Positions 50,591 through 59,076 of a stretch of DNA of 64,000 nt are shown piece after piece. The first letter of the stretch is position 1, and every line of letters starts with the position of its first letter. The position numbers and the translations under genes are program-made. Location: NCBI GenBank assembly GCA_964643965.1, contig CAZXVH010000005.1:1-64000 (forward strand), in the 5' to 3' direction. The notes under the pieces were generated by a model. The model had not been told where the DNA came from, made no database searches, and worked only from the letters and a program-made list of their open reading frames with translations. Source of the stretch: GCA-2746795 sp964643965. GTDB lineage: Bacteria > Chloroflexota > Anaerolineae > Promineifilales > Promineifilaceae.

Positions 50591-52015
50591 TCAAGGCGTA
50601 GGTGACGGTGCGGCGGAACCATCGGGAACTTCTGGTGTGGCCGGCGTCTCGCCAGCAGGAACTTCCGTGCTGGCTGGCGTTCCGGCGGCGTCGGGGTCTG
50701 TGGGTACGGGGGCTGCTGCCTGGAGAAGCGCGTTTAACAGTTCGTTTAAGAAGCGAATGGCGTCATGATCTGGTGGTACTGTCCATTCTGCGTCGTAAAC
50801 GCCGTCCGGTCCGCGCACGGCCAGAACTGAGGTTGGCGGCACGGCCGTTACTGTGCCGGTGATCGCTTCCGTATCTTCCAGGGTAAATGTTTGGTAGCCG
50901 GGCTGCAAAAGGGGGCCATCCAGCAGCGTGCCGGTGAGGCTAATGGGCAGGGTGGTAGTGAGGGTAGAGGTGAAGACCTCGCCTGAGGGGGCGGCGGCTA
51001 TCAAGACGCCATCGGCAAAAAGGCGCAGGCTGGCGCCGTCGGCGCGTTGATATTGCAGCAAACCATCCAACGGAAAAGCAGCTGGAGGCCGTTCCAGAAA
51101 GGCGTCGGGCAGGTTGGCGGCGATTAGCGTGTCCAACTGGACGTAGAGCGGCTGCAAGGAAGTGGGCAGCGCCAGTTCTGGGCAGCGCAGACGGCCGTTC
51201 CAGGCGTCGTCATTTTGTTGCAGCGCCAGCGTTTCCGGCGAGGTTCCGCGGCAGTTGGCGGCGTAATGGTCGGCCAGCGTATCCAGGGGTATCTGTTCCA
51301 GTTCGGCCAGCAGCGCCCCTGCGTTTTCCAACAAGATCGGGTCGCTGACGGTATCTTCATTTGCCAGCCAGAGCCATAGACGGCCGTCTTCCGTCAGCGC
51401 CAGGGAATGGGCGGGGGCAAACGGGGAGGCGGCGCGGCGCAGGCCAATCACCGTGTTTTCCGGGAAGTGCGGCCCCAGGGTGGCGCTCATGAAGTTTTCG
51501 ATGGAGGCCAACAGAACCGGCTCTTGCAGCCAGCCGCTGCCTGCCAGTCCGGCATCTGTTAAGGTGAAATCAACATACACGCAGCCGGGACACTCTTCAG
51601 GCATGGGGGCCAGGCTCATTTGCGAGAGCGATTGGCGCAGTTCAAACATGACGCTGCCTTCGTTGTTGCGCTGGATGGCCCGGCCGCCGGCTGCTTCATC
51701 GGCGACGATGAGTTTGTTGGCCACATTGCCTTGTATGCGCCGATCCAGGCCCAGCAGCGGGATGCGGTAGTGCAGTTCCAGGACGGTTTCTTCAAAGGGG
51801 ATGGGGGTATTTGGAACGGCCGTTTCCCGGGCAGGTGGCGGCGTAATGGTGGGCAGAGGGCCGATGGTAGCCGCTGGCGTGAAAGTGGGGGCCAGCGTCA
51901 TGGGCGGACGTGGCGTAGGCATGACATAGGCGCCCTCGTTTTGATTGTCATCAGACAAATTGCAGCCAGCCAACAGCACAGCCACCAGGAGAAGAAAGCC
52001 AGTCCATACACGCAT
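50591..52015 (-). CDS. Lipoprotein of unknown function with Pro/Thr linker
   Basis: A product of about 474 aa with lipoprotein signal WTGFLLLVAVLLAGC (Cys at about 19), followed by a Pro/Thr-rich linker and a large extracytoplasmic region without recognised domains. A Pro/Ala/Thr tail ends PDGSAAPSPTP; part of that tail (EVPAGETPATPEV) coincides with a dispersed DNA repeat shared with the leuS leader. GAGGAA precedes the ATG at 52015, which I prefer to the longer frame. Confidence 0.75.
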   Translation of the reverse strand: MRVWTGFLLLVAVLLAGCNLSDDNQNEGAYVMPTPRPPMTLAPTFTPAATIGPLPTITPPPARETAVPNTPIPFEETVLELHYRIPLLGLDRRIQGNVANKLIVADEAAGGRAIQRNNEGSVMFELRQSLSQMSLAPMPEECPGCVYVDFTLTDAGLAGSGWLQEPVLLASIENFMSATLGPHFPENTVIGLRRAASPFAPAHSLALTEDGRLWLWLANEDTVSDPILLENAGALLAELEQIPLDTLADHYAANCRGTSPETLALQQNDDAWNGRLRCPELALPTSLQPLYVQLDTLIAANLPDAFLERPPAAFPLDGLLQYQRADGASLRLFADGVLIAAAPSGEVFTSTLTTTLPISLTGTLLDGPLLQPGYQTFTLEDTEAITGTVTAVPPTSVLAVRGPDGVYDAEWTVPPDHDAIRFLNELLNALLQAAAPVPTDPDAAGTPASTEVPAGETPATPEVPDGSAAPSPTP

Positions 52016-52019
52016 TGTT

Positions 52020-52589
52020 TTATTCCTCAAGGGCAATTTTAGCGAAAATCAAGGTGTCGCGTAATTCGCCCGTGCTGTGATGGCGCAATTCCTGCCGCAG
52101 CGTAGCCTCGTGGGTGAACTGGAGGCGACGGGCGATGGCGGCGCTGCGTTCATTCAGCTTGTCGCAGCGGATTTCTACCCGTTTGGCGTGCAGCGTTTCA
52201 AAGGCAAATTGGGTGATGGCCTCGACGGCTTCAGTCATATAACCGTGGCCTACATAGCTGGTGCGCAGCCAGTAACCGATTTCAAAGCGGGGCACTTCCC
52301 AGTTGATGCGATGCAAGCCGCTGCCGCCGAGGCAAATGTTACTGTCTTTGAGAAAGAGCAGCAGCCAGAGGTCTTCACGGGTGAGAAAACGGGCATGACC
52401 CTGGCGCACGCTTTCTTCGCTTTTTTCAGGAGAAGGGTCGGCCATAGCCCAGGGCAGCCAGGGGCGCAGTTCCGCTATTGATTCATTGACGGCTTCATAA
52501 AGCGCCAGCCCATCGCCGGGCAGGGGGCAGCGAATGGTGAGGCGCTCGCTGTTAAAACGGTGGGGGAAGTCTTTGAGAATAGGTTCCAT
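52020..52589 (-). CDS. GNAT-family (RimJ/RimL-like) acetyltransferase
   Basis: A protein of about 189 aa starting MEPILKDFPHRFNSERLTIR. The family pattern is clear: ERLTIRCPLPGD, LGGSGLHRINWEVPRFEIGY, WLRTSYVGHGYMTEAVEAIT (acetyl-CoA loop) and HAKRVEIRCDKLNERSAAIA. It may acetylate a ribosomal protein N-terminus or a small substrate. The open frame extends upstream to 53264, but that part is a shadow of the next gene. Only 4 bp separate it from the lipoprotein gene. Confidence 0.9.
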   Translation of the reverse strand: MEPILKDFPHRFNSERLTIRCPLPGDGLALYEAVNESIAELRPWLPWAMADPSPEKSEESVRQGHARFLTREDLWLLLFLKDSNICLGGSGLHRINWEVPRFEIGYWLRTSYVGHGYMTEAVEAITQFAFETLHAKRVEIRCDKLNERSAAIARRLQFTHEATLRQELRHHSTGELRDTLIFAKIALEE

Positions 52590-52665
52590 AGCGCCCATTT
52601 TTATCACGAATGAGCGCGAGGGCAAAACAAAACTTGCCCCTCGCCACTCTGCCACTTCGCTACTT

Positions 52666-54792
52666 TTACCGCTTTTGCACGGTGGGCAGATAGACATGGT
52701 TATCCAGGATGGAGGCAAAGACGGTGGCCGATATGCCATCGCTGACATTGCCGGCCTGATCCCGGCCGTAAACGGTGAAGATATAAGTGCTGCCTTCGGT
52801 GAGAGAGGCGTAGGTGGCGGAAACGGCCGTTGTCTCCACAAGCCAGGGTAGAGCCGGACCGCCGTTTTCGGAGACGGTGAGGTCAAAATTGGCGATATTG
52901 CTGCCCAAATCATTGCCCGTCCAGGAAACCATGACGTTGACGGCCGCTGCCAGCGGAGCGGTGATGGTTGTTTCTGGCGGCAGATCATCTGGTTCAATGA
53001 GTAAAAACGGCCGTCCGCCGATGGGGTTGTAGGCCGTGCCGGTGGGGGTGTTGTTGTTGGTGGCGGCGGGCAGGGTGAGGGTAAAAACCTGGTTGGTAGC
53101 CGTGATCGTTTGGCTGACGCCATCTGGGGTGATGAGCATACCGGTTTGCTGGCTGTGGGTGGTGGGCAGGACGGCCGTTTGCGCCTCCCCCACCAGAGAC
53201 CACAAAGCCAACACCCGTTCACCGGTGGAGGGTTTGTAAAAGGCAAACCATTCTTGGACGCCATTGTAAGGGGTGGAGCCGCCCGGCCGGCTGCGCCAGG
53301 TAGGTTCTACATCTACAAAGTAGCGGGTTAAGAGTTGGAAGGCGGCCAAAGCCGGCCGCGCCGTGTCGGGTTGGGGATGGTGGGTAGCGCAGAAGGCATC
53401 GGGGCGGTTGCGGTTGCGGAAGAGGCCAAAGGCGTCGCCGGCATAATTGGGTGGCGGCGGATTGCTGGCGCATTGCTCCGGGGGGAAGTAGGGGGGATTA
53501 AAGCCGCTGGGGGAATTACCGCATTCATCATAAAGCGAGAAGAAAAAGAGATTGTCTACATCCACGTAACGGGCGTAAACGGCCGTTTGGATGACAAAAT
53601 CGGCCTGTTCCGTCATGGTGGCGCGATAGGCGCTGTTTGGATCGCAGACCGGGCCGGGATAATCATCCCAAACGGGGACGCCGGTCTCGTTGAGCCAGAT
53701 TTCATTGTCTAATTGGCGGGCGTCTAACCGCGCCTGGCTGATGTAGACGGCCTTCCACGAGCGATAGGCATAGCTGTAGTTGTGGACGGCGATGATATTG
53801 TGGAAGTAATTGTTTGTTTGCGCCAGGGGGTCGCTGTCGAAGAGGGTCAGCACGGCGGTGAGGAAGGGGATGTCTGCGGGATGGCTGTAAATGTCTGCCA
53901 GGCCGCCAAAGATGATCTGAGCGTCGGGGTCGGCGTGTTTGGCGGCGAGATAGCCTACTTTAAGCAGGCGGGCGTACTCTTCGGCGCTGCCGTCCCAAAA
54001 ATGGATGAGGTCTGGCTCGTTCCACATTTCCCAATGGGTGACGCCTATGCCGTCCGGCCAATTTTCTTCTTGGGCTAAGTCGCCGCCGGGTTTGTAACGG
54101 TTAACGGCCGTTGCCACAAATCGCGCCCATACGTTATTTGGGTTGATAGTTTTGCCAGGCCCCGGTTCATCGCCGTCTGCGAAGACAGGTTCATATAAAC
54201 CGAGGGGGACGCCGGTTTGGGGTTCGGCCAGCGCCAGCGGGGAATAACTGGGCAGTTCGGGGGTGGGGCGTTTGATCTGAGCGCCATTGGAATCGGTGCG
54301 GTAAAAATCAGGCGTACCGAGCAAAATGGCGTTAAGTTTGAGACCATGATTGATGACGCCGATAACGGCCGTGTCCTGATACTCCCAGTGAAATTCTGCC
54401 GGCGCGGGAAACTCAATTCGGTTCCAATAGAGGGGCCAGCGATCCCAGGTGGCGCCGGTGGCCAGGCCGTTTTGATATTGTGATTCGGGCACGGCTTCCT
54501 GCTCTGAATTGCTGATACGGTTGAGACCATAAGCGGGATTGGTTTGGGTGATGGGGATCGTCGGTACTGTTTCAACCCGGCTTTTTTGCAGGAAGTGAGC
54601 CAGATTAAGCGGCTCTTTCTCAGGGGAAACGGCCGTTTTTGTGGGTGGGGCAAGGGGGGTATTAACGGCCGTTTCTGCCTCCGCGCCCGTGAAATTTTCC
54701 GCCAGGTAGATCAGGGTAGACAGGATGAGCAGCGTCCCTAAAAGCAAAAGACGGGTGATGTGAAAGAGGCGAGGGCCGACGAGATTATCCAT
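52666..54792 (-). CDS. Secreted clan GH-A glycosidase-like protein
   Basis: A 708-aa exported protein. An N-terminal anchor helix (ITRLLLLGTLLILSTLIYLA) and Pro/Thr linker precede a TIM-barrel-like domain. WEMWNEPDLIHFW has the Asn-Glu pair of clan GH-A acid/base residues, and EIWLNETGVPVWDD may hold the nucleophile Glu. A C-terminal fibronectin-III-like domain (SWTGNDLGSNIANFDLTVSE...STYIFTVYGRDQAGN) and the ending HVYLPTVQKR follow, an ending common in secreted Chloroflexota proteins. The substrate is unknown; GH39-like xylosidase or iduronidase families are closest in look. Confidence 0.82.
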   Translation of the reverse strand: MDNLVGPRLFHITRLLLLGTLLILSTLIYLAENFTGAEAETAVNTPLAPPTKTAVSPEKEPLNLAHFLQKSRVETVPTIPITQTNPAYGLNRISNSEQEAVPESQYQNGLATGATWDRWPLYWNRIEFPAPAEFHWEYQDTAVIGVINHGLKLNAILLGTPDFYRTDSNGAQIKRPTPELPSYSPLALAEPQTGVPLGLYEPVFADGDEPGPGKTINPNNVWARFVATAVNRYKPGGDLAQEENWPDGIGVTHWEMWNEPDLIHFWDGSAEEYARLLKVGYLAAKHADPDAQIIFGGLADIYSHPADIPFLTAVLTLFDSDPLAQTNNYFHNIIAVHNYSYAYRSWKAVYISQARLDARQLDNEIWLNETGVPVWDDYPGPVCDPNSAYRATMTEQADFVIQTAVYARYVDVDNLFFFSLYDECGNSPSGFNPPYFPPEQCASNPPPPNYAGDAFGLFRNRNRPDAFCATHHPQPDTARPALAAFQLLTRYFVDVEPTWRSRPGGSTPYNGVQEWFAFYKPSTGERVLALWSLVGEAQTAVLPTTHSQQTGMLITPDGVSQTITATNQVFTLTLPAATNNNTPTGTAYNPIGGRPFLLIEPDDLPPETTITAPLAAAVNVMVSWTGNDLGSNIANFDLTVSENGGPALPWLVETTAVSATYASLTEGSTYIFTVYGRDQAGNVSDGISATVFASILDNHVYLPTVQKR

Positions 54793-55159
54793 GCAAATTG
54801 ATTCCTGAATAGGGATAAGACGAGAGTGTAACTGAAAAACGGCCGTTCGTCACACCAGCGCCAGCCTCTGATCCTCTAACCCCACTACCCAACTACCCAA
54901 CTACCAGACTACCCNNNNNNNNNNNNNNNNNNNNNNNNNNNNNNNNNNNNNNNNNNNNNNNNNNNNNNNNNNNNNNNNNNNNNNNNNNNNNNNNNNNNNN
55001 NNNNNNNNNNNNNNGCCAGCCTCTGATCCTCTAACCCCACTACCCAACTACCCAACTACCAGACTACCCGACTACCAGACTACCCGACTACCAGACTACC
55101 CGACTACCAGACTACTCGACTACCAGACTACCAGACTACCAGACTACCAGACTACCAGA
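54793..55159. repeat. GACTACC word arrays with assembly gap
   Basis: This 367-bp spacer is an array of CTACCAGACTACCCGA words on both sides of a 100-N gap (54915-55014). The 55 bases before the gap (54860-54914) are identical to the 55 after it (55015-55069), so the gap is probably an unmerged contig overlap rather than missing sequence. No gene is present. Confidence 0.92.
54915..55014. other. Assembly gap (100 N), probably artefactual
   Basis: Exactly 100 N lie between two identical 55-bp flanks, which suggests two contigs that overlap in a repeat and were scaffolded instead of joined. Confidence 0.95.
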
Positions 55160-55810
55160 CTACTCCACACAATAGCGCAGACCGGCAATCAATATCCGCA
55201 AGCCCTCGCTGATTCTTTCTAACGAAAAGCCGCGTACTTCACGCTGAAAGCGGAAAATATCGGCCATAAGCGGCGCCAAAATAGCATCCGCCAGATATTC
55301 CGTATCCAGCCCTTCCGGGATTTCGCCATCAGCGATGGCCGCCTGAAATAGGCCGTTCACCGTCATGTACTGCCAGAAATGGGGCATTTCAGTGCTGCGT
55401 CCTGCTTGAAACAAGCCTTCACTTTGCACTTCAGTGAGCAGCGGCGAATGGGCATCGGTAAAATGCACCAGCGCGTCAATGAAAAATTCAAGCTGTGCCA
55501 TTTTGGGCACATTATTGGCCGACATGCTGCGAAACTCAGCCAACATTTGATTCTGGAATGAGGCCATCTGCTCATCCATTAGCCCCAGGCATAGTTCGGC
55601 TTTGTTGGCGTAGCGCCGATAGAGCGTACCTTTGCCCACTCCGGCTGCCTGCGCAATATCAGCCATGCACACATTGGCTACACCTCGCTCTGCGAACAGG
55701 GTTTCAGCGGTTCTCAGGATGAGGAGGCGGTTGGCGGCGGCGTCTTTGCGTTCAGAACGGCCGTCTTCGTCAATGTTTCCGAGTGGGATGGTGCGTGAAT
55801 TAGAAGTCAT
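55160..55810 (-). CDS. TetR-family repressor
   Basis: A 216-aa regulator. The N-terminal HTH (ILRTAETLFAERGVANVCMA, then DIAQAAGVGKGTLYRRYANK) is typical; the C-terminal ligand domain is unassigned. It is divergent from the YceI gene across a 152-bp region with two GGACTNAAGTCC operators, one lying inside the yceI promoter. It probably represses both genes. Its 3' end runs into the word-repeat array. Confidence 0.92.
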   Translation of the reverse strand: MTSNSRTIPLGNIDEDGRSERKDAAANRLLILRTAETLFAERGVANVCMADIAQAAGVGKGTLYRRYANKAELCLGLMDEQMASFQNQMLAEFRSMSANNVPKMAQLEFFIDALVHFTDAHSPLLTEVQSEGLFQAGRSTEMPHFWQYMTVNGLFQAAIADGEIPEGLDTEYLADAILAPLMADIFRFQREVRGFSLERISEGLRILIAGLRYCVE

Positions 55811-55855
55811 GGGTTCTGTTTACCTGATTGAAATAGTAGAATCTGAGATCAATCC

Positions 55856-55912
55856 TTGACAAGTGGACTCAAGTCCGTTATTATTCTATCAGATAAGCGG
55901 ACTAAAGTCCAC
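55856..55912 (+). promoter_or_regulatory. yceI promoter with two TetR-type operators
   Basis: TTGACA at 55856-55861 and TATTAT at 55879-55884 have a 17-bp spacer. Operator 1, GTGGACTCAAGTCCG (55863-55877), fills that spacer. Operator 2, GCGGACTAAAGTCCAC (55897-55912), lies just downstream. Both are near-perfect palindromes with the core GGACTNAAGTCC, about 34 bp apart centre to centre, and together look like classic TetR autoregulation. Confidence 0.85.
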
Positions 55913-55962
55913 TTGCAAATAAAACTAACTACTTTACTTAAACAACAAGGAGATTATAACAG

Positions 55963-56502
55963 ATGAACTGGCAAATTGATTATGCACATTCCGAGATTAA
56001 CTTTACGGTACGGCACATGATGATTTCAAAAGTACGGGGCAGCTTTGACGAGTGGAGCGGCATTATTAACTTCGATCCCGAAAATCCTACAAACACAACA
56101 GTGGATGTAACCGTGCAATTGGCAAGCGTCAATACCAACGAGCAGCAGCGTGATGATCATTTACGCTCTCCCGATTTCTTTGACGTGGCGACTCACCCTG
56201 AAATGCGCTTCAAAAGTACCAAAGTTGAACAAAATGATGTGGATGAAGGGTTGCTCTATGGTGAGTTAACGATTCGCGGCATCACCAAACCCGTCGTTTT
56301 AGATGTGAATTACGCAGGACAGGCAAAAAGCCCTTGGGGGACAACAAGCGCAGGTTTCTCTGCCTCAGCCACCATCAATCGTAAAGATTGGGATCTCACC
56401 TGGAATCAAGCATTGGAAACAGGTGGTGTTTTGGTCAGCGACAAGATCTCAATCGGTATTGAATTGGAATTGATACAGCAAGCTGAAGCAGTTCCAGCTT
56501 AA
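55963..56502 (+). CDS. YceI family protein
   Basis: A 179-aa lipocalin-like YceI protein: WQIDYAHSEINFTVRHMMISKVRGSF at the N-terminus, DDHLRSPDFFDVATHPEM and GELTIRGITKPVVLDV inside. YceI barrels bind isoprenoid or other lipids. No signal peptide is present, so this one is cytoplasmic. AAGGAG precedes the ATG. It lies divergent from TetR and is followed by a SnoaL-like gene. Confidence 0.93.
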   Translation: MNWQIDYAHSEINFTVRHMMISKVRGSFDEWSGIINFDPENPTNTTVDVTVQLASVNTNEQQRDDHLRSPDFFDVATHPEMRFKSTKVEQNDVDEGLLYGELTIRGITKPVVLDVNYAGQAKSPWGTTSAGFSASATINRKDWDLTWNQALETGGVLVSDKISIGIELELIQQAEAVPA

Positions 56503-56853
56503 AAACCAAAACTGTAATGAGCTGTCAGTACCTTTTTGGTTTTGGCTTGCCCAGGTCAGGTAAGATGGCAATTGCATTGAGCGTCTAAATTTTCAAACAA
56601 GTGAGTAAGCGTCGTTTTTAACTTGGCCAGAATGAACCAATCTCCTTGCACTTTAAATATTTATTTCGGTAATAGATGGTGACTACAAGGATTCAGAAAG
56701 ATAGGGATTCGTAGGTCTAGAATCCGCTTTTATTTCCCAATCCTTGTAGGCTTAGAAATTACCGATTTAATTTCTTAATCTGTAACGAGATTGGTTCATT
56801 CTGGAAACCGTTAACTTATTTTTGCCTGCTTATTAAAAGGAAATTTAAGGGAT
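56503..56853. other. Intergenic spacer holding a palindromic element
   Basis: This 351-bp spacer holds a 178-bp inverted-repeat element (56627-56804), and otherwise only AT-rich sequence with no gene. The SnoaL-like gene's ribosome binding site (AAAGGAAATTTAAGGG) lies at its right end. Confidence 0.75.
56627..56804. mobile_element. MITE-like 178-bp palindromic element
   Basis: The ends CCAGAATGAACCAATCTC (56627-56644) and GAGATTGGTTCATTCTGG (56787-56804) are perfect 18-bp inverted repeats. Inside them CGGTAAT/ATTACCG and CTACAAGGATT/AATCCTTGTAG form nested inverted repeats. It has no coding capacity. The arm GATTGGTTCA is shared with the terminator at 20891. Confidence 0.82.
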
Positions 56854-57231
56854 ATGAACCTCGAACAAAACAAGAAAAATGCAATTGCCTATTACCAAAT
56901 GGCCTATGATGGTCAACCTCGTCAAGCGGTAGAACGATATGTTGGCGCTGAGTATATTCAGCATAACCCTCTGGTCGGCAATGGCAAAGAGCCGTTTATT
57001 GCCTACTTTGAAAGAATGGCAAAAGAATACCCTGAAAAAAGCATTGAATTCGTGCGCTCAATCGCAGAAGGTGATTTAGTGGCGCTTCATACGCATCAAA
57101 TCTGGCCCAGTGGCATCGAGTATGTCACGATGGATTTTTTCAGGTTTGATGAAAACGGCAAGATTGTTGAGCATTGGGATGTGTTGCAGGAAATCCCTGA
57201 AAAATCTGAAAATGGCAATACGATGTATTAG
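56854..57231 (+). CDS. SnoaL-like / NTF2-fold protein
   Basis: A 125-aa protein of the NTF2-like superfamily. It shows NAIAYYQMAYDGQPRQAVERY, VGAEYIQHNPLVGNGKEPF and DFFRFDENGKIVEHWDVLQE, the last being the typical ester cyclase/SnoaL ending. Function is unknown; such proteins are often isomerases or hydrolases with a hydrophobic cavity. It may share the TetR-controlled transcript, though a palindromic element separates it from yceI. Confidence 0.88.
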   Translation: MNLEQNKKNAIAYYQMAYDGQPRQAVERYVGAEYIQHNPLVGNGKEPFIAYFERMAKEYPEKSIEFVRSIAEGDLVALHTHQIWPSGIEYVTMDFFRFDENGKIVEHWDVLQEIPEKSENGNTMY

Positions 57232-57380
57232 AAGATTAAAGATGGGTGGCAAGCTCCAATGCTATATCATTTCGCCTTGCTCTTGCCTTCACGCCTCGAT
57301 TTAGCCAAAGGCTTGCGCCACCTCATCGACACCGATGGTTGATGTTGCCCAGATGGTTTCCTGATAAATAATGGGGAGCG

Positions 57381-58190
57381 TTACTCAACATTTGTCAGAA
57401 TGAGAATATCTTGAGTGCCATAAACATGTTGCGAAACGATAGCTGTCCAACGATTATCGGGTGAAACGAATCCCTCGCTTTTTAAGTTAACAGATCTCGT
57501 GTTGAGTTCGGCGCTTTCTGGTCTTACACCATAGGCGCGTACCATATCTAATGCGTTATTTTCAGAAACGGTTGCAGAATTGAGCGCAATTTGCTGAATA
57601 GTTTGTGTGTGGCTGTTCGCCTGGTACGGAGAATATTTCCAAGTTTGCGTTTTCGTGGCACACGTTTCCTGATAATAAAGCCAATTGTCTGTATCCCAGC
57701 CAAGTAACTCATAATTGCATGGTGTTATTTCCGCTAAATTTTGGGATGCTTTAACGACCCCTTTTCCAAAGCCAGGATCAGTCACCAATTGCATTTTATA
57801 TCCAGGCGCAGCTCCTAGCCCCGGTTGGTAGCGAAAAATGAAGGGGAAGGCGATGATGCTGCCGATAAGAATTATCCCCCATGCAAGAAACAGCTTGTTT
57901 GACCGTGCTTTTATCATGCCAATGATGACGAGCGAGAGGCTGGCTATAGAGACCAAAAGGTACACGTAAAAGTTACTAAAAAGCGTGTAAGCAAAAAATG
58001 CAAAGGGTAAGTAAAGTATGATTGATAAAGCATTTATTACATTAGATCGACTTGATATCAGGGCATCCGGAATAAAGTAACTCAAAGACAGCCAATAAAA
58101 TGTTAAAAAAGGGATGCTTACGATGGTTGCAATAATTAGGATAGATTTTGAAGAAAACGGCAACAATTGAGGAAAATGTCGACTTGTCAT
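57381..58190 (-). CDS. Four- to five-helix membrane protein of unknown function
   Basis: A product of about 269 aa. The N-terminal half has four to five hydrophobic helices (SILIIATIVSIPFLTFYWL, VINALSIILYLPFAFFAYTL, YLLVSIASLSLVIIGMI, LAWGIILIGSIIAFPFIF). A soluble exported domain follows with WDTDNWLYYQE and SPDNRWTAIVSQHVYG, reminiscent of beta-propeller blades. No family is recognised. The start at 58190 has GGAGTG upstream. It is AT-rich compared with most genes here. Confidence 0.7.
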   Translation of the reverse strand: MTSRHFPQLLPFSSKSILIIATIVSIPFLTFYWLSLSYFIPDALISSRSNVINALSIILYLPFAFFAYTLFSNFYVYLLVSIASLSLVIIGMIKARSNKLFLAWGIILIGSIIAFPFIFRYQPGLGAAPGYKMQLVTDPGFGKGVVKASQNLAEITPCNYELLGWDTDNWLYYQETCATKTQTWKYSPYQANSHTQTIQQIALNSATVSENNALDMVRAYGVRPESAELNTRSVNLKSEGFVSPDNRWTAIVSQHVYGTQDILILTNVE

Positions 58191-58354
58191 TAAGAACACT
58201 CCTGATAGGTAGATTAAGCCAAACTCACTTCATGTCACCCTTACTATCCACCATACCGTTTTGTCCTGCCCAACTGCTGTCATACGGAGTGTGTACGTTG
58301 TTGGTAGGGCATAACGGCCGTTTCCTACAATGCCAAGCCCCGTCTGCCAAGTCG

Positions 58355-58638
58355 TTAGAAAATCTGGTGTCGCAAGAACTCTGAGGCTGGCAAACGGCGA
58401 CGACCATGCAGGATGCAATAAACGCGCACGAGATTGTCTTCTTCTGTGAAACGATAAACGGCGCGAAACGACCGGATATTTAACTGGCGGTATGCTTCGT
58501 AGCCTTCTAATGAAATGGTGGGGACGGATTGGGGGAAAGTGCGTAATCGTTGCAATGCTTCGATCATTGCTCGACAACTGGTGGAGGCATCTCTTTTAGC
58601 TGTGCCACTGCCAAATCAGAGAGCAATATTTCTGTCAT
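58355..58638 (-). pseudogene. RelE-like toxin gene split by a frameshift
   Basis: From ATG 58638 (overlapping the antitoxin stop) the frame gives MTEILLSDLAVAQLKEMPPP and VVEQ, then TGA at 58566-58564. A second frame starting at ATG 58567 continues IEALQRLRTFPQSVPTISLE and RSFRAVYRFTEEDNLVRVYC, the RelE-fold core. A -1 shift would join them into a typical 94-aa toxin. It is probably inactivated, or else recoded at the overlapping ATGA. Confidence 0.72.
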
Positions 58639-58937
58639 TCAGCCAATTCCTGAATTTGCCAGGCTTGTTCTGCTAAATTAGCAGCTTCGACCAATGTTTT
58701 ATAAGCGCCTTGCGCAAATTGCTGTTCTCCAGCATCGATATTAGCTCGCAGCTCTGTATCATTAAGATTGGATAGTTGGTCGATAATCGCATCGAACAAA
58801 TCCACGCTGATCAAATAAGCAGCAGGACGGCCGTTTTCCGTGACAACCAATGGCTCCGATTGGGCATTGCTAATCGCTTTCTGTGTACTTTCTGCCAATT
58901 CTTGGGCAGTGATAATGCGTTCTCGGGTTTTTAGCAT
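58635..58937 (-). CDS. Phd/YefM-type antitoxin
   Basis: A 100-aa protein. ITAQELAESTQKAISNAQ, then SEPLVVTENGRPAAYLISVDLFDAI, is the Phd/YefM DNA-binding domain; the C-terminal helix (LVEAANLAEQAWQIQELAE) would bind the toxin. The NGR in its core is encoded by a variant of the AACGGCCGTT word. It is followed at once by the split RelE-like gene. Confidence 0.87.
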   Translation of the reverse strand: MLKTRERIITAQELAESTQKAISNAQSEPLVVTENGRPAAYLISVDLFDAIIDQLSNLNDTELRANIDAGEQQFAQGAYKTLVEAANLAEQAWQIQELAE

Positions 58938-58998
58938 AAGTCTCACCTTTTTTACAACTATTATAGCAGACTGGCGGTGACTTACAGCGCCTGGCTGA

Positions 58999-59064
58999 CA
59001 AGATACAAAGATACGAAGGAAAAAGGGTTTTCTTTGTCCCTTTATTCCTATGTATCTTTGTAAT
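58999..59064. repeat. Palindromic dispersed repeat, second copy
   Basis: AAGATACAAAGATACGAAGG and TTCTTTGTCCCTTTATTCC are shared with the element at 1752-1822, including the inverted arrangement ending CTTTGTAAT. It lies between the ALDH gene stop and the antitoxin promoter. Confidence 0.78.
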
Positions 59065-59076
59065 GAATAACCCAAA

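Noticed and set aside
52590..53264. N-terminal extension of the acetyltransferase to 414 aa
   Set aside because: The extra 225 residues are Pro/Thr/Ser-rich nonsense read as a shadow of the glycosidase-like gene on the same strand in another frame.
58230..58577. 115-aa minus-strand ORF over the RelE region
   Set aside because: It is Arg/Ser/Pro-rich and overlaps the recognisable RelE core in another frame.
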